Source of the DNA: Thermoplasmatales archaeon JdFR-43
GTDB lineage: Archaea > Thermoplasmatota > E2 > UBA202 > JdFR-43
Reading direction: 5' to 3'
DNA length: 6,537 nt
Assembly: GCA_002011355.1 (NCBI GenBank)
Contig: MTNE01000039.1
Span: 1 to 6,537, forward strand
This document shows, one piece after another, positions 1 to 6,537 of the stretch (position 1 is its first letter; each line of letters opens with the position of its first letter). Position numbers and translations under genes: made by a program. A model generated the notes under the pieces. It ran no database searches and was not told where the DNA came from. It worked only from the letters and a program-made list of their open reading frames with translations.

Positions 1-1
1 A

Positions 2-172
2 AATATCCACCTGATTACAGCAGGCACCGCATGTTCTCGTCGTCTCAAAGGAAGATCATATCCTTCCTTCAACTTATTTAGAATTGAAGATAGGGAGATT
101 TTATTAAAGGAAATTAATGTGAGCGATGGCAGTGAAAAAGAAATTTTGAATCATAAATTAACCATTCCCTGA
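2..172 (+). CDS. Partial CDS, C-terminal end of a probable calcineurin-like metallophosphoesterase (CpdA/Icc type)
   Basis: The reading frame is open from base 2 to a TGA at 170-172, giving the last 56 residues of a protein that begins left of the window. The fragment contains TAGTACSRRLKGRSYPSFN (fragment residues 6-24), followed by LFRIED and a charged tail ending in LTIP. An Ala-Gly-Thr plus Ser-Arg-Arg-Leu-(Lys/Arg)-Gly run, then a Ser-Phe/Tyr-Asn strand, is typical of the end of the phosphoesterase domain in CpdA/Icc-like metallophosphoesterases, where it follows the last metal-binding GHxH motif. That motif and the rest of the active site lie outside the window, so the substrate cannot be inferred. 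The last 22 bases overlap, tail to tail, the 3' end of the TadC-like gene on the other strand. The protein-like composition over 56 codons argues that this is a real gene. The family call rests on memory of the motif alone. Confidence 0.62.
   Translation, partial: NIHLITAGTACSRRLKGRSYPSFNLFRIEDREILLKEINVSDGSEKEILNHKLTIP
135..143 (-). terminator. Weak T-rich termination tract after the ATPase-TadC operon
   Basis: Just past the TGA of the TadC-like gene, the minus strand reads TTTCTTTTT. Archaeal transcription commonly ends at such T-rich stretches without a hairpin. The tract is short, interrupted by a C, and lies inside the convergent plus-strand gene, so the call is tentative. Confidence 0.25.
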
Positions 173-2112
173 AACATTATCATGGAAAATATGGTTACAA
201 TGCTAAAAAATGCTACAGCAGTTGGTAAAGATTGACCCAGACTATACATAAATTGTATTTTATCATCCCCCTCATCTATTCCATTTGCAAATCTTGTAAG
301 CAAGAAAACAAGCTGAATTATATAAATGCCCACAACAAATACAAAATATTCTGGGGGAACATTTTCAAATGAAAAATCCATACTCCCAAATAAAGATTGG
401 CTAGTCTCTTTATCCAGTAATTCAAAGTCAATTGATGAAAGCACATTTGAAATTAAATTTGTTATTCCCAGCGTAACTCCTGCTATCATTGGAGCAAATA
501 TAGTTGCTGTAGAGCGAAGAGTCGAAGTTAAAATTCCTAGAGCATTTCTTATATTCTTTTCCACGTCCTGCAATTGCTTGAGATGATCTGCTATCTTTAC
601 AATCGCAATACCTGCAGCAATGTAACTTTTTTTCACACCTTCAACAAATAATCTCATTATCGCTCTTATTCTATCTGAATAAACATGTTTCAGCGAGCCA
701 AATTTTTTGTCAAAAAGGGCATCGCCAGTATTCATTCTCATGGAAAGAAGATTGAAAGAAGTCTGCGAAAATACTTCTCCCATTTTGGAACCTTTTAAAG
801 CTCTTGATGCATAACTGAATGCCTCTTCAGCAGGCCTTCCTTCCATTATCCTTTTTCCTAGAACATATAAAGAATCGCTAAACTCTCTTTCCATCTGTCT
901 TATATTGTCTCTGATTTTTTTGTATGGGGTATATGTTTTTAGACAGTATATAGATATGGCAACAGTAAACCCCCAAAGAATAAGAAATACAGGTATACAA
1001 GATGCTATACTGCCTTCGTTGCCGCCTATTAAAAAATTGAGTGGTCCTGCATTAAGATTAAAAGGGCGTAAAAGAAGAGAGAAAATACCGGGCAAAGCTA
1101 TTATACTGCCTGTAATGGTAGCGGTTACAAGATTTGCTCTTTTGTTTATTTTTTCAAGTGAAGGATGCTCTTCTGGAACTACAGGTGGATTAAATGTAGC
1201 TGGCCTAGAAACTAAGACCTTCCTTATATAGAGAAATAGGAGGAGAGGAAGAACAATATCATACAAAATGAAAATCTGAAATATGGTGAGGCGAAGACCC
1301 ACTATGGCGGCAGCAGGCATCATTGCAATTAATGCAAGAGGAATCATAACACCTATAGAATAAATAACAAGAGTGGGCTGATGTAATTTATTCGCAAACT
1401 CAATCATTGTTGATTTTGTTCCCTCAAGCACTACATCTAAACTTCTATCTAGAGTTACATTTCTTTCCCCTTGGTTTCTTTCATGAATAGCGCTCCTTAC
1501 CAAATGGAGGGCTCTTTTCAGGTAATCGCTCCATTTGCCCCACATATCTGCAAAATATGTTATGGCATCGTCTATGCTCTTATGTATTCTTACTTCCAAA
1601 TCCCACATCAATTTTTTTAAATCTTTTGCAAGAGAAGTTTTTGATTCTTTTGCAGCAAAACGGAGAGCATTTTCAAGATTTGGGATAAGCTTGAGATACA
1701 TGACTATATAACTCAAAACTTCGGGAATATCTCCAAGAGAATGGATTTTCATATATCTTGCCTTCGCCTTTGGATATTCACTGAGGAGCTGTAAAGCTGT
1801 TAAAGGAAGGGCTAGGGTAATGGCTGCCATCATAAGAATTGTTACATATCCTATATTGCTTAAAGAAAAACCATAAAATGCTACAATAACTATATCCAAG
1901 AACAAAGCTGCAATAAAAGCCAATATTGCCCCTGCATAAGAAAATAATAAAATTTCATATGGTTCAACGTCCAAGCCTGTAAAAGTAAGAGAATCTATAA
2001 ATTCTTTTGAAACTGCCTTTTCTGCTTTTCTTTTAAATTTTTTTATATCTCCGACTATCCAAGAAAAATTTTTCACTGCAAATTTACATCCTTTCTCAAA
2101 CCATTCACTCAT
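151..2112 (-). CDS. TadC/FlaJ-like type IV pilus assembly platform membrane protein (two T2SSF domains)
   Basis: This is the probable polytopic inner-core platform of an archaeal type IV pilus or secretion machine, on which the ATPase acts to insert processed pilins. The 653 residues show about nine hydrophobic segments, near 53-80, 87-110, 246-272, 276-297, 328-347, 368-391, 534-558, 588-608 and 629-650. Two soluble helical blocks separate them. The first is about 120-245 (starting near GDIPEVLSYIVMYLK) and the second about 395-530 (near EFSDSLYVLGKRIMEGRPAEEA). These fit the duplicated T2SSF/GspF domain plan of archaeal FlaJ/TadC proteins. The length is somewhat above the roughly 550-600 aa usual for FlaJ. 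The ATG at 2112 overlaps the ATPase stop as ATGA, which points to translational coupling and fixes the start. The 3' end overlaps the convergent phosphoesterase gene by 22 bp. The family assignment is solid, but the pilus type and substrate are unknown. Confidence 0.88.
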   Translation of the reverse strand: MSEWFEKGCKFAVKNFSWIVGDIKKFKRKAEKAVSKEFIDSLTFTGLDVEPYEILLFSYAGAILAFIAALFLDIVIVAFYGFSLSNIGYVTILMMAAITLALPLTALQLLSEYPKAKARYMKIHSLGDIPEVLSYIVMYLKLIPNLENALRFAAKESKTSLAKDLKKLMWDLEVRIHKSIDDAITYFADMWGKWSDYLKRALHLVRSAIHERNQGERNVTLDRSLDVVLEGTKSTMIEFANKLHQPTLVIYSIGVMIPLALIAMMPAAAIVGLRLTIFQIFILYDIVLPLLLFLYIRKVLVSRPATFNPPVVPEEHPSLEKINKRANLVTATITGSIIALPGIFSLLLRPFNLNAGPLNFLIGGNEGSIASCIPVFLILWGFTVAISIYCLKTYTPYKKIRDNIRQMEREFSDSLYVLGKRIMEGRPAEEAFSYASRALKGSKMGEVFSQTSFNLLSMRMNTGDALFDKKFGSLKHVYSDRIRAIMRLFVEGVKKSYIAAGIAIVKIADHLKQLQDVEKNIRNALGILTSTLRSTATIFAPMIAGVTLGITNLISNVLSSIDFELLDKETSQSLFGSMDFSFENVPPEYFVFVVGIYIIQLVFLLTRFANGIDEGDDKIQFMYSLGQSLPTAVAFFSIVTIFSMIMFQGMVNL

Positions 2113-4331
2113 CTAAATCTTTTAACATACTCTTTATACCACTTCATCCATTTCTCTTCCACCTCTTTATAGTCTGGCGAGCCATGCTCTCTCGTGCTCT
2201 CCTCTATCAGCATCCAGAAGGCATTATTGGCATCTCTTACAGCCTTGGCTTCCAGCAATTTCGGATTTTCTTCGCCATATTTTATCATCTCTTCTCTTAT
2301 TTTACTCCTCAAAGAAATATTTTCTATTGCTTCTTCAATGCTTATTCCCCATTCCTTGGCTATTCTTCCAATAACCTCAGATTGGCCCATATCTAACAAA
2401 TCAGTTGCCTCCAATTTATCCTCTTCCGCATTATATGTCATAACATCTGCGAAAATTTTATCTGGATCCACCTCTTTTCCCCATCCTCTTTTTATAACTT
2501 CTGATATTTGTATCACTCTTCTTTTCTTTTCCATTCCGCCCCCTATACGAATGGGAGCAGCTATGATAACAATATCTGTTGCTTTGAAGGAAGTAGGGGC
2601 TACACCAATATCATATACTATCCTCTCAAAAACATCTCTTGTTGTAGCACCATGTATCGTGCCCAATACAACATTTCCTGCTGCTCCTACTCGCATTGCC
2701 TCAAAAAGTACTTTTGTTTCTTCTCCTCTCACCTCTCCCAAGATTAATACGGATTCTCCCAAGCGTAAAGCGGTTCTTAATGCTGTTTTTGGGTCAACGC
2801 CTCCACTACTCTCTCCAGCTGTTATTGGTTGTGTTATGAGTGACTGGATTTTATATCCTAAAGCCTGTAGCTGATCAATTGGAAGTTCTGGGGTATCTTC
2901 CAGTGTTAATATTCTATATCTCTGGGGAATTTCGAGTATTAGAGAAGAAAGCAGGGAAGTTTTTCCTGCTCCTCTGCTTCCAGCTATTAATATGGTAGCC
3001 TGCCCATCGATAAGAAAACTCAACAAGCCCGCTGCTTTTGGGGTTAACATATTCCTTGCGATCAATTTTGGCAGTGTCCAAGGCGTTATGCTATGGCGGC
3101 GTATGGCAAAAGCCACTCCTTTTGGAGTAAGAGGATTTGAAATAGCTGCAATTCTCGAACCATATTTTTCTAACCCCATATCCAGAATGGGAGAAGCTTC
3201 AGAAAAGGGCCTTCCACTAAGGCTTCTGAAACGGGATGACAAAGCCTCAACATCTTGCTCTGAAAAATAAATGTTTGTAGTGTATTCTTCCCCTTGCCAT
3301 ACAATATGCAATGCATTGTTGGAAACAGGCGCATTGATATAAATATCCTGAATATTTTCATCCATAAGCAAATCCTCCAGCAAACCCAAGCCCGCTGTAT
3401 ATTTGGCAAAAATATCAGCCAGCATTTCTAACTCTTCCATATCAAGATGGATTCCTTCTTCCTCTGCTATATTCCTAATTGTTTCTCTTGCAAATTTTGT
3501 AAAGTACTCCCTAGATGTTTCTGGATCCATAAATGATGCATCGCTTGGTCTGTGTCTTGCAAGTTTTTCTCTGATTTTCTGCAAAATTTTTAATTGATTG
3601 GGGGAAAGATTATATTCTGGAGGAATAATAAAATATAATTTTTCGGGGCGGGTAGCCAGAGAATATAAAGAAATTTGCAGGGGTCTTCCTCCTTCTCTTT
3701 TTACCTCATATTTTTTAATGAAGATTGCATCCGGGGGAGGTGTTAAATGAATGTATGTATCAAAGAAAATGGGGCGCATATATGGTTGCATTTCATACAT
3801 GTAATAATAATCACTTCCCTTACTTTCGTCAATTTTTAATTCCAGTTCTCCTTTGCTTATAACTTCCATTAACATCTGAATGTATCTTCTTTTACACGCA
3901 CTGCAGCTATCTCCTTCCAAAATAACAGGTTTCTTTGTTTTTTTTATTTCCCTCTTTATTTCATTCTTTATCTTCTTATACCCTTCTATTGGGTCTCTGA
4001 TAGCAGCTTCTTTTATTTCCTTTATCCTTTCTTTTCTTTTTTCTATGCATCCTTCGCATTTTTTGTCCTCTCTACCTACAACATCAATTGATGAAACTCC
4101 TTCAACAAAAACAGCCAGACTTTTCATGAGTTCCAGTGCATGCCCATCAAAAACCTTAACAAAAGGGTGCTGTAATAACAGGCGCCCGATATCAGCTTCT
4201 TTTTTTAATATTTCTATTATACCTTGTCTGCAGGTTTCATCCATCAAACTTGAGGCATTTTCACATTCTTCACAGTTCAAAATTGCAATTCTTTTATCCC
4301 CCTCTTTTCTTATTTCATAATTACAATTCAT
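2109..4331 (-). CDS. Archaeal type IV pilus/type II secretion ATPase (VirB11/TadA/FlaI family) with Cys-rich N-terminus
   Basis: This is a cytoplasmic hexameric secretion ATPase predicted to power pilin assembly through the TadC-like protein encoded next. In the 740-aa form, an N-terminal docking region of the CpaF/T2SSE type occurs near 313-335 (GLGLLEDLLMDENIQDIYIN). The catalytic core follows: Walker A GSRGAGKT (451-458), Asp box LEDTPEL (477-483), Walker B LILGEVRGEE (529-538) and His box GTIHGATT (557-564). All are intact, so it should be active. A charged helical C-terminus of about 120 residues follows. All eight cysteines lie in the first 146 residues (C3, C20, C23, C34, C92, C95, C143, C146), including three CxxC pairs that suggest metal binding. 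The ATG at 4331 is preferred to a GTG at 4439, because the longer form would run 68 bp into the divergent HerA gene and remove its own promoter. No close Shine-Dalgarno site is seen. A GGTGA at 4354-4358 is too far away. The stop overlaps the TadC-like start by 4 bp. Confidence 0.9.
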   Translation of the reverse strand: MNCNYEIRKEGDKRIAILNCEECENASSLMDETCRQGIIEILKKEADIGRLLLQHPFVKVFDGHALELMKSLAVFVEGVSSIDVVGREDKKCEGCIEKRKERIKEIKEAAIRDPIEGYKKIKNEIKREIKKTKKPVILEGDSCSACKRRYIQMLMEVISKGELELKIDESKGSDYYYMYEMQPYMRPIFFDTYIHLTPPPDAIFIKKYEVKREGGRPLQISLYSLATRPEKLYFIIPPEYNLSPNQLKILQKIREKLARHRPSDASFMDPETSREYFTKFARETIRNIAEEEGIHLDMEELEMLADIFAKYTAGLGLLEDLLMDENIQDIYINAPVSNNALHIVWQGEEYTTNIYFSEQDVEALSSRFRSLSGRPFSEASPILDMGLEKYGSRIAAISNPLTPKGVAFAIRRHSITPWTLPKLIARNMLTPKAAGLLSFLIDGQATILIAGSRGAGKTSLLSSLILEIPQRYRILTLEDTPELPIDQLQALGYKIQSLITQPITAGESSGGVDPKTALRTALRLGESVLILGEVRGEETKVLFEAMRVGAAGNVVLGTIHGATTRDVFERIVYDIGVAPTSFKATDIVIIAAPIRIGGGMEKKRRVIQISEVIKRGWGKEVDPDKIFADVMTYNAEEDKLEATDLLDMGQSEVIGRIAKEWGISIEEAIENISLRSKIREEMIKYGEENPKLLEAKAVRDANNAFWMLIEESTREHGSPDYKEVEEKWMKWYKEYVKRFR

Positions 4332-4340
4332 AAACCAAAG

Positions 4341-4350
4341 ATTAATTAAT
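4341..4350 (+). promoter_or_regulatory. Putative TATA box for the HerA-like/prepilin peptidase operon
   Basis: ATTAATTAAT, a perfect 10-bp palindrome, is preceded by purine-rich AAAG that could serve as a BRE. Its centre is about 26 bp upstream of the HerA-like ATG at 4372, the normal archaeal TATA-to-start distance. Transcription would therefore begin at or next to the ATG (leaderless), consistent with the missing Shine-Dalgarno site. It is inferred from spacing and composition only. Confidence 0.5.
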
Positions 4351-4359
4351 TGTTCACCT

Positions 4360-4369
4360 ATATATTTTT
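4360..4369 (-). promoter_or_regulatory. Putative TATA box for the ATPase-TadC operon
   Basis: On the minus strand this reads AAAAATATATAGG, an AT-rich TATA-like element. Its centre, near 4364, is about 33 bp from the ATPase ATG at 4331, predicting a start near 4338-4340 and a leader of only about 8 nt. It lies just before the divergent HerA-like ATG and within 20 bp of the plus-strand TATA candidate, so the two initiation complexes would probably overlap. Confidence 0.5.
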
Positions 4370-4371
4370 CG

Positions 4372-5634
4372 ATGGAAAAAGCGAAAATATCAGATAAGTT
4401 ATATGTTTTGGGGAGGAGGGAAAAAACAGGGGGAGGCACATTAAATATCGGGAGATATTATGCACTTGATGGGTCATTAGGCTCACATGTTTACATTGAT
4501 GCATTGAAGCCTCATGTAGTTTTGATTTGTGGAAAAAGAGGATATGGCAAATCATATACAATGGGCACTTTTATTGAAGAAATAGCTTCTTTAGAGGAGG
4601 AGGCAAGAGAAAACATAGGAATAGTTGTTATCGATACTCTCGGCATATTCTGGACATTAAGTCAGCCAAATAAAAGACAGGTGAATTTGATAAAAAAATG
4701 GGGGATGGATGCAAAAAATTTTGAAATAAAAATATTTTCATCAGAAGAAAATGTAAATGAGTATAGAAACAAAGATATAGATGCAGAAGAGCTGCTGATA
4801 AAAACTTCTGAGTTAAATCAGCATCACTGGGCTCAATTATTTAATCTTGCTCCAACAGATTATGTGGCTGCTGCTATAGGGAGAGCAGTAAATAGAGCAA
4901 GGGAAAAGAAAGAGGATTTCGATATAGAAGATATTATAGAATTTCTGGAGGGAGATGATAGGCTTAGAGATGAAATAAAGGTGGTAGCTGAAAATCTTCT
5001 GTATATGGCTAAAGAATGGAAGATATTTGATAAAAATGGCACATCAATTTATGACATTGTGAAAGGAGGCAGAATAACGATACTTGATATAAGTCCATTT
5101 GCAGAGGAGCTCAAGATTGTAATTGTTGCGATAATTTCGAGAAAAATATTTGAAGAGCGTGTTAAAGAAAGGAGGAAATATGAAGAAATGCTCATGGAAG
5201 GAAGCAATAAAAGAAAGGAGGAAATTCCTATAACCTGGCTTGCAATTGATGAAGCCCATGTTTTTTTGCCAGAAGAAGAATGTTTAACGAAAGATGTGCT
5301 TATAAAACAGTGGATGCGTCAGGGAAGGCAGCCTGGAGTGGCTTTAATTTTAGCTACACAGAGGCCCAGTTCTTTGGATGCTGAAGTATTGTCACATAGC
5401 GACATAATAATATGCCATCGCCTTACAGCTCAGGAAGACATAGATGCTTTGAATAAAGTACGCCCCACTTACATGCAGGGGGAAATAGGAGATGCAATAA
5501 AAAGGATAGGAACAGAAAAAGGGGTAGCTTTAATTTTAGATGATACCTCAGAGGCAGTTCATATTATAAAGATTCGTCCTCGTCTGAGTTGGCACGGCGG
5601 AGAAGAACCATCGGCAATGATAAAAAATGATTGA
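4372..5634 (+). CDS. HerA-like/DUF87-type P-loop ATPase (FtsK-HerA superfamily)
   Basis: This is a predicted ring-forming ATPase of the HerA/FtsK superfamily, whose members pump DNA or, in secretion systems, other polymers. The 420 residues carry Walker A GKRGYGKS (54-61), a conserved strand IVVIDTLGIFW (84-94), Walker B WLAIDEAHVF (289-298, with D293 and E294), and the HerA-type segment RQGRQPGVALILATQRP (316-332). That last segment holds the likely sensor Gln330 and candidate arginine fingers. The catalytic set looks complete. Only about 50 residues precede Walker A, so the N-terminal HAS barrel of standard archaeal HerA seems to be missing. No nurA, mre11 or rad50 lies beside it. It is divergent from the secretion ATPase and overlaps the prepilin peptidase by 8 bp, so it is probably co-translated with it and may serve the same pilus machine. 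The ATG at 4372 has no Shine-Dalgarno site but sits the right distance behind a TATA-like palindrome. The superfamily is sure. The biological role is unknown. Confidence 0.85.
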   Translation: MEKAKISDKLYVLGRREKTGGGTLNIGRYYALDGSLGSHVYIDALKPHVVLICGKRGYGKSYTMGTFIEEIASLEEEARENIGIVVIDTLGIFWTLSQPNKRQVNLIKKWGMDAKNFEIKIFSSEENVNEYRNKDIDAEELLIKTSELNQHHWAQLFNLAPTDYVAAAIGRAVNRAREKKEDFDIEDIIEFLEGDDRLRDEIKVVAENLLYMAKEWKIFDKNGTSIYDIVKGGRITILDISPFAEELKIVIVAIISRKIFEERVKERRKYEEMLMEGSNKRKEEIPITWLAIDEAHVFLPEEECLTKDVLIKQWMRQGRQPGVALILATQRPSSLDAEVLSHSDIIICHRLTAQEDIDALNKVRPTYMQGEIGDAIKRIGTEKGVALILDDTSEAVHIIKIRPRLSWHGGEEPSAMIKND

Positions 5635-6472
5635 GTTGTTCTTCATTTCGCTTGCATTAGCAGGCACATTCATCGCCTCATATATTGACATTAAGACAAA
5701 AGAGATTCCCAATATTCTCACCTTCTCAATGATTTTTGTTGGGCTGATATTATTTTTCGCAAAATATTACCGGGAATGGCTCTTTTTTATTCCACTAGCT
5801 GCTTCTTATTTTTTCATATGGATTTTATGGCGGCTTGGACTCTGGGGAGGAGGGGATGCAAAGCTTGTTATGGGAATAATTTCTTTGATTTCACCATTCT
5901 ATGGAATTGATTTTATACCAGTCTTTTTTATTGTGATTGGGGCTGTTGCTACAATTCACTATTGTATATTTGGTCTGGTAAATGAAATGAGGGAGGGAAA
6001 AGCCATAAAATTTGTAACAGTTATTGCCTCAATGTTTGTTATATCATTTATCACTTATTTTGTAGCATCCTTATTTTTGCGTTCTTTTGCCATTTTACTA
6101 GCTGTTATTGCATTCTTTATTGCCGGGGATATTTCCTCTTCATTTCTTCCATGTAAAAAAATAGTGCCCTTATCTGAAAAAATAATTGGAGAGCCACTGG
6201 CAGAAATAATTTACATAAAAAATGGAAAAGTTATCAGAAAAGAAAAAAACGCTTCCATGATAATGAATTTGATTAAAAGACAAAAAATGGAGGGAAGAAT
6301 TCTTGCCAAGCCAAACTACTATGGTTTAACAATAGAAGAAATAGATAAACTCAAAAATTACTGTGATAAAATAGTCGTTTTTACCACATATCCAATGGCT
6401 CCTATTATATTTGTGGCTCTTTTGCTCACTCTTTTATTTGGCAAACACGTGACATTTTTCATCAATATTTAA
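5627..6472 (+). CDS. A24 family prepilin/preflagellin peptidase (TadV/FlaK/EppA-like)
   Basis: This is a membrane aspartyl protease expected to cleave the leader peptide from archaeal class III prepilins before assembly. Both catalytic motifs are present in the 281 residues: SYIDIKTKEIPN (18-29, catalytic D21) and GGGDAKL (74-80, catalytic D77). Hydrophobic segments occur near 3-20, 30-46, 51-69, 80-91, 95-117, 128-150 and 153-168. A soluble stretch of about 85 residues (170-255) follows, including GLTIEEIDKLKNYCDKI (233-249), then a last hydrophobic segment at 257-273. A late GLT-EE-I-LK stretch followed by a terminal helix is a recurring feature of archaeal FlaK-like peptidases. The gene starts inside the end of the HerA-like gene (8-bp overlap, different frame) with no clear Shine-Dalgarno site, so translation probably depends on the upstream gene. 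No pilin gene is present in the window. Which prepilins it cuts (archaellin, adhesive pilin or other) cannot be told. Confidence 0.88.
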   Translation: MIELFFISLALAGTFIASYIDIKTKEIPNILTFSMIFVGLILFFAKYYREWLFFIPLAASYFFIWILWRLGLWGGGDAKLVMGIISLISPFYGIDFIPVFFIVIGAVATIHYCIFGLVNEMREGKAIKFVTVIASMFVISFITYFVASLFLRSFAILLAVIAFFIAGDISSSFLPCKKIVPLSEKIIGEPLAEIIYIKNGKVIRKEKNASMIMNLIKRQKMEGRILAKPNYYGLTIEEIDKLKNYCDKIVVFTTYPMAPIIFVALLLTLLFGKHVTFFINI

Positions 6473-6474
6473 AT
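6466..6474 (+). promoter_or_regulatory. Putative TATA box for the right-edge gene
   Basis: TATTTAAAT overlaps the TAA stop of the prepilin peptidase gene. Its centre is about 24 bp upstream of the ATG at 6494, so transcription would begin at or next to that ATG. The T-rich stretch between them (6478-6493) could also help end the upstream transcript. This is inferred from spacing and composition. Confidence 0.45.
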
Positions 6475-6493
6475 GACTTTGTATTTTCATTTT

Positions 6494-6537
6494 ATGGAAT
6501 TTCGTCTGATTATAGATGGTTACCGAAATGCATATGA
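6494..6537 (+). CDS. Partial CDS, N-terminus of a possible lipoate-protein ligase/octanoyltransferase family protein
   Basis: An ATG at 6494 opens a frame that runs off the right edge after 14 complete codons, MEFRLIIDGYRNAY. An initial Met-x-(Trp/Phe)-Arg-Leu-Ile, then a short Asp/Ser-Gly turn and an aromatic/Ala pair, is how many biotin/lipoate A/B protein ligase family members (LplA, LipM) begin, just before their NMAxDEA motif. That motif would fall outside the window. No Shine-Dalgarno site is visible, but a TATA-like TATTTAAAT lies about 24 bp upstream, as for a leaderless gene. Fourteen residues are too few for certainty, so the coding call is moderate and the family call is a guess. 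Confidence 0.4.
   Translation, partial: MEFRLIIDGYRNAY

Noticed and set aside
2..172. The left-edge phosphoesterase as Mre11, which would make the HerA-like gene part of a repair cluster
   Set aside because: Mre11 has a further C-terminal capping domain after the phosphoesterase core, whereas this protein ends about 30 residues after the TAGTACSRR motif. The fragment fits CpdA/Icc-type enzymes better.
2194..2874. A 226-codon plus-strand open frame
   Set aside because: It lies entirely antisense to the secretion ATPase, including the region of Walker B and the His box. Its Ser/Ile/Pro-rich product shows no motif and looks like the shadow of a real gene.
3880..4320. A 146-codon plus-strand open frame rich in Phe, Ser and Leu that could be mistaken for a small membrane protein
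   Set aside because: It is antisense to the Cys-rich, Lys/Glu-rich N-terminus of the secretion ATPase. Reverse complements of Lys and Glu codons produce Phe, Ser and Leu, which explains its hydrophobic look.
4360..4369. The TATATATT stretch as the promoter of the plus-strand HerA-like gene
   Set aside because: It would place the transcript start about 17 bp inside the gene, and the next possible start is only a TTG. The palindrome at 4341-4350 has better spacing.
1..6537. tRNA, rRNA, CRISPR arrays, insertion sequences, attachment sites or long repeats
   Set aside because: Nearly the whole window is coding. By eye I saw no spaced repeats, terminal inverted repeats or tRNA-like folds.

Overview
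The window looks archaeal, most likely euryarchaeal. It encodes an archaeal-type pilus/secretion ATPase, its two-domain TadC/FlaJ-like membrane platform, a HerA-like ATPase and an A24 prepilin peptidase. Genes start close behind TATA-like boxes and lack close Shine-Dalgarno sites, which suggests leaderless or near-leaderless transcripts. The DNA is AT-rich, with frequent AGA/AGG arginine and ATA isoleucine codons. A Thermoplasmata-like lineage is possible, but that is a guess from overall gene style and not something the sequence proves.

Layout: (1) Bases 2-172, plus strand, hold the C-terminal end of a gene entering from the left, probably a calcineurin-like phosphoesterase. It converges with, and overlaps by 22 bp, the 3' end of the next gene. 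(2) Bases 151-4331, minus strand, form a two-gene operon transcribed leftwards: the secretion ATPase (ATG at 4331, 740 aa) and then the TadC-like platform (653 aa), joined by a 4-bp ATGA overlap. (3) Bases 4332-4371 are a 40-bp divergent promoter region. (4) Bases 4372-6472, plus strand, form a second two-gene operon: a HerA/DUF87-type ATPase (420 aa) and an A24 prepilin peptidase (281 aa), overlapping by 8 bp. (5) From 6494 to the right edge is the start of another plus-strand gene, whose first 14 residues resemble lipoate-protein ligase/octanoyltransferase N-termini.

How they may work together: the peptidase would process class III-type prepilins, the VirB11/TadA-like ATPase would power assembly, and the TadC-like protein would be the membrane platform. 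That is a nearly complete archaeal type IV pilus engine, but no pilin gene is visible, so the substrates must be encoded elsewhere. The unusual partner is the HerA-like ATPase. It is translationally linked to the peptidase, has no NurA nuclease beside it, and is too short upstream of its Walker A motif to carry the usual HerA N-terminal barrel. A role in pilus-linked DNA or protein translocation is a reasonable hypothesis, but nothing in the window demonstrates it. No RNA genes, CRISPR arrays, insertion sequences or notable repeats were seen, and no gene-free stretch exceeds 300 bases.
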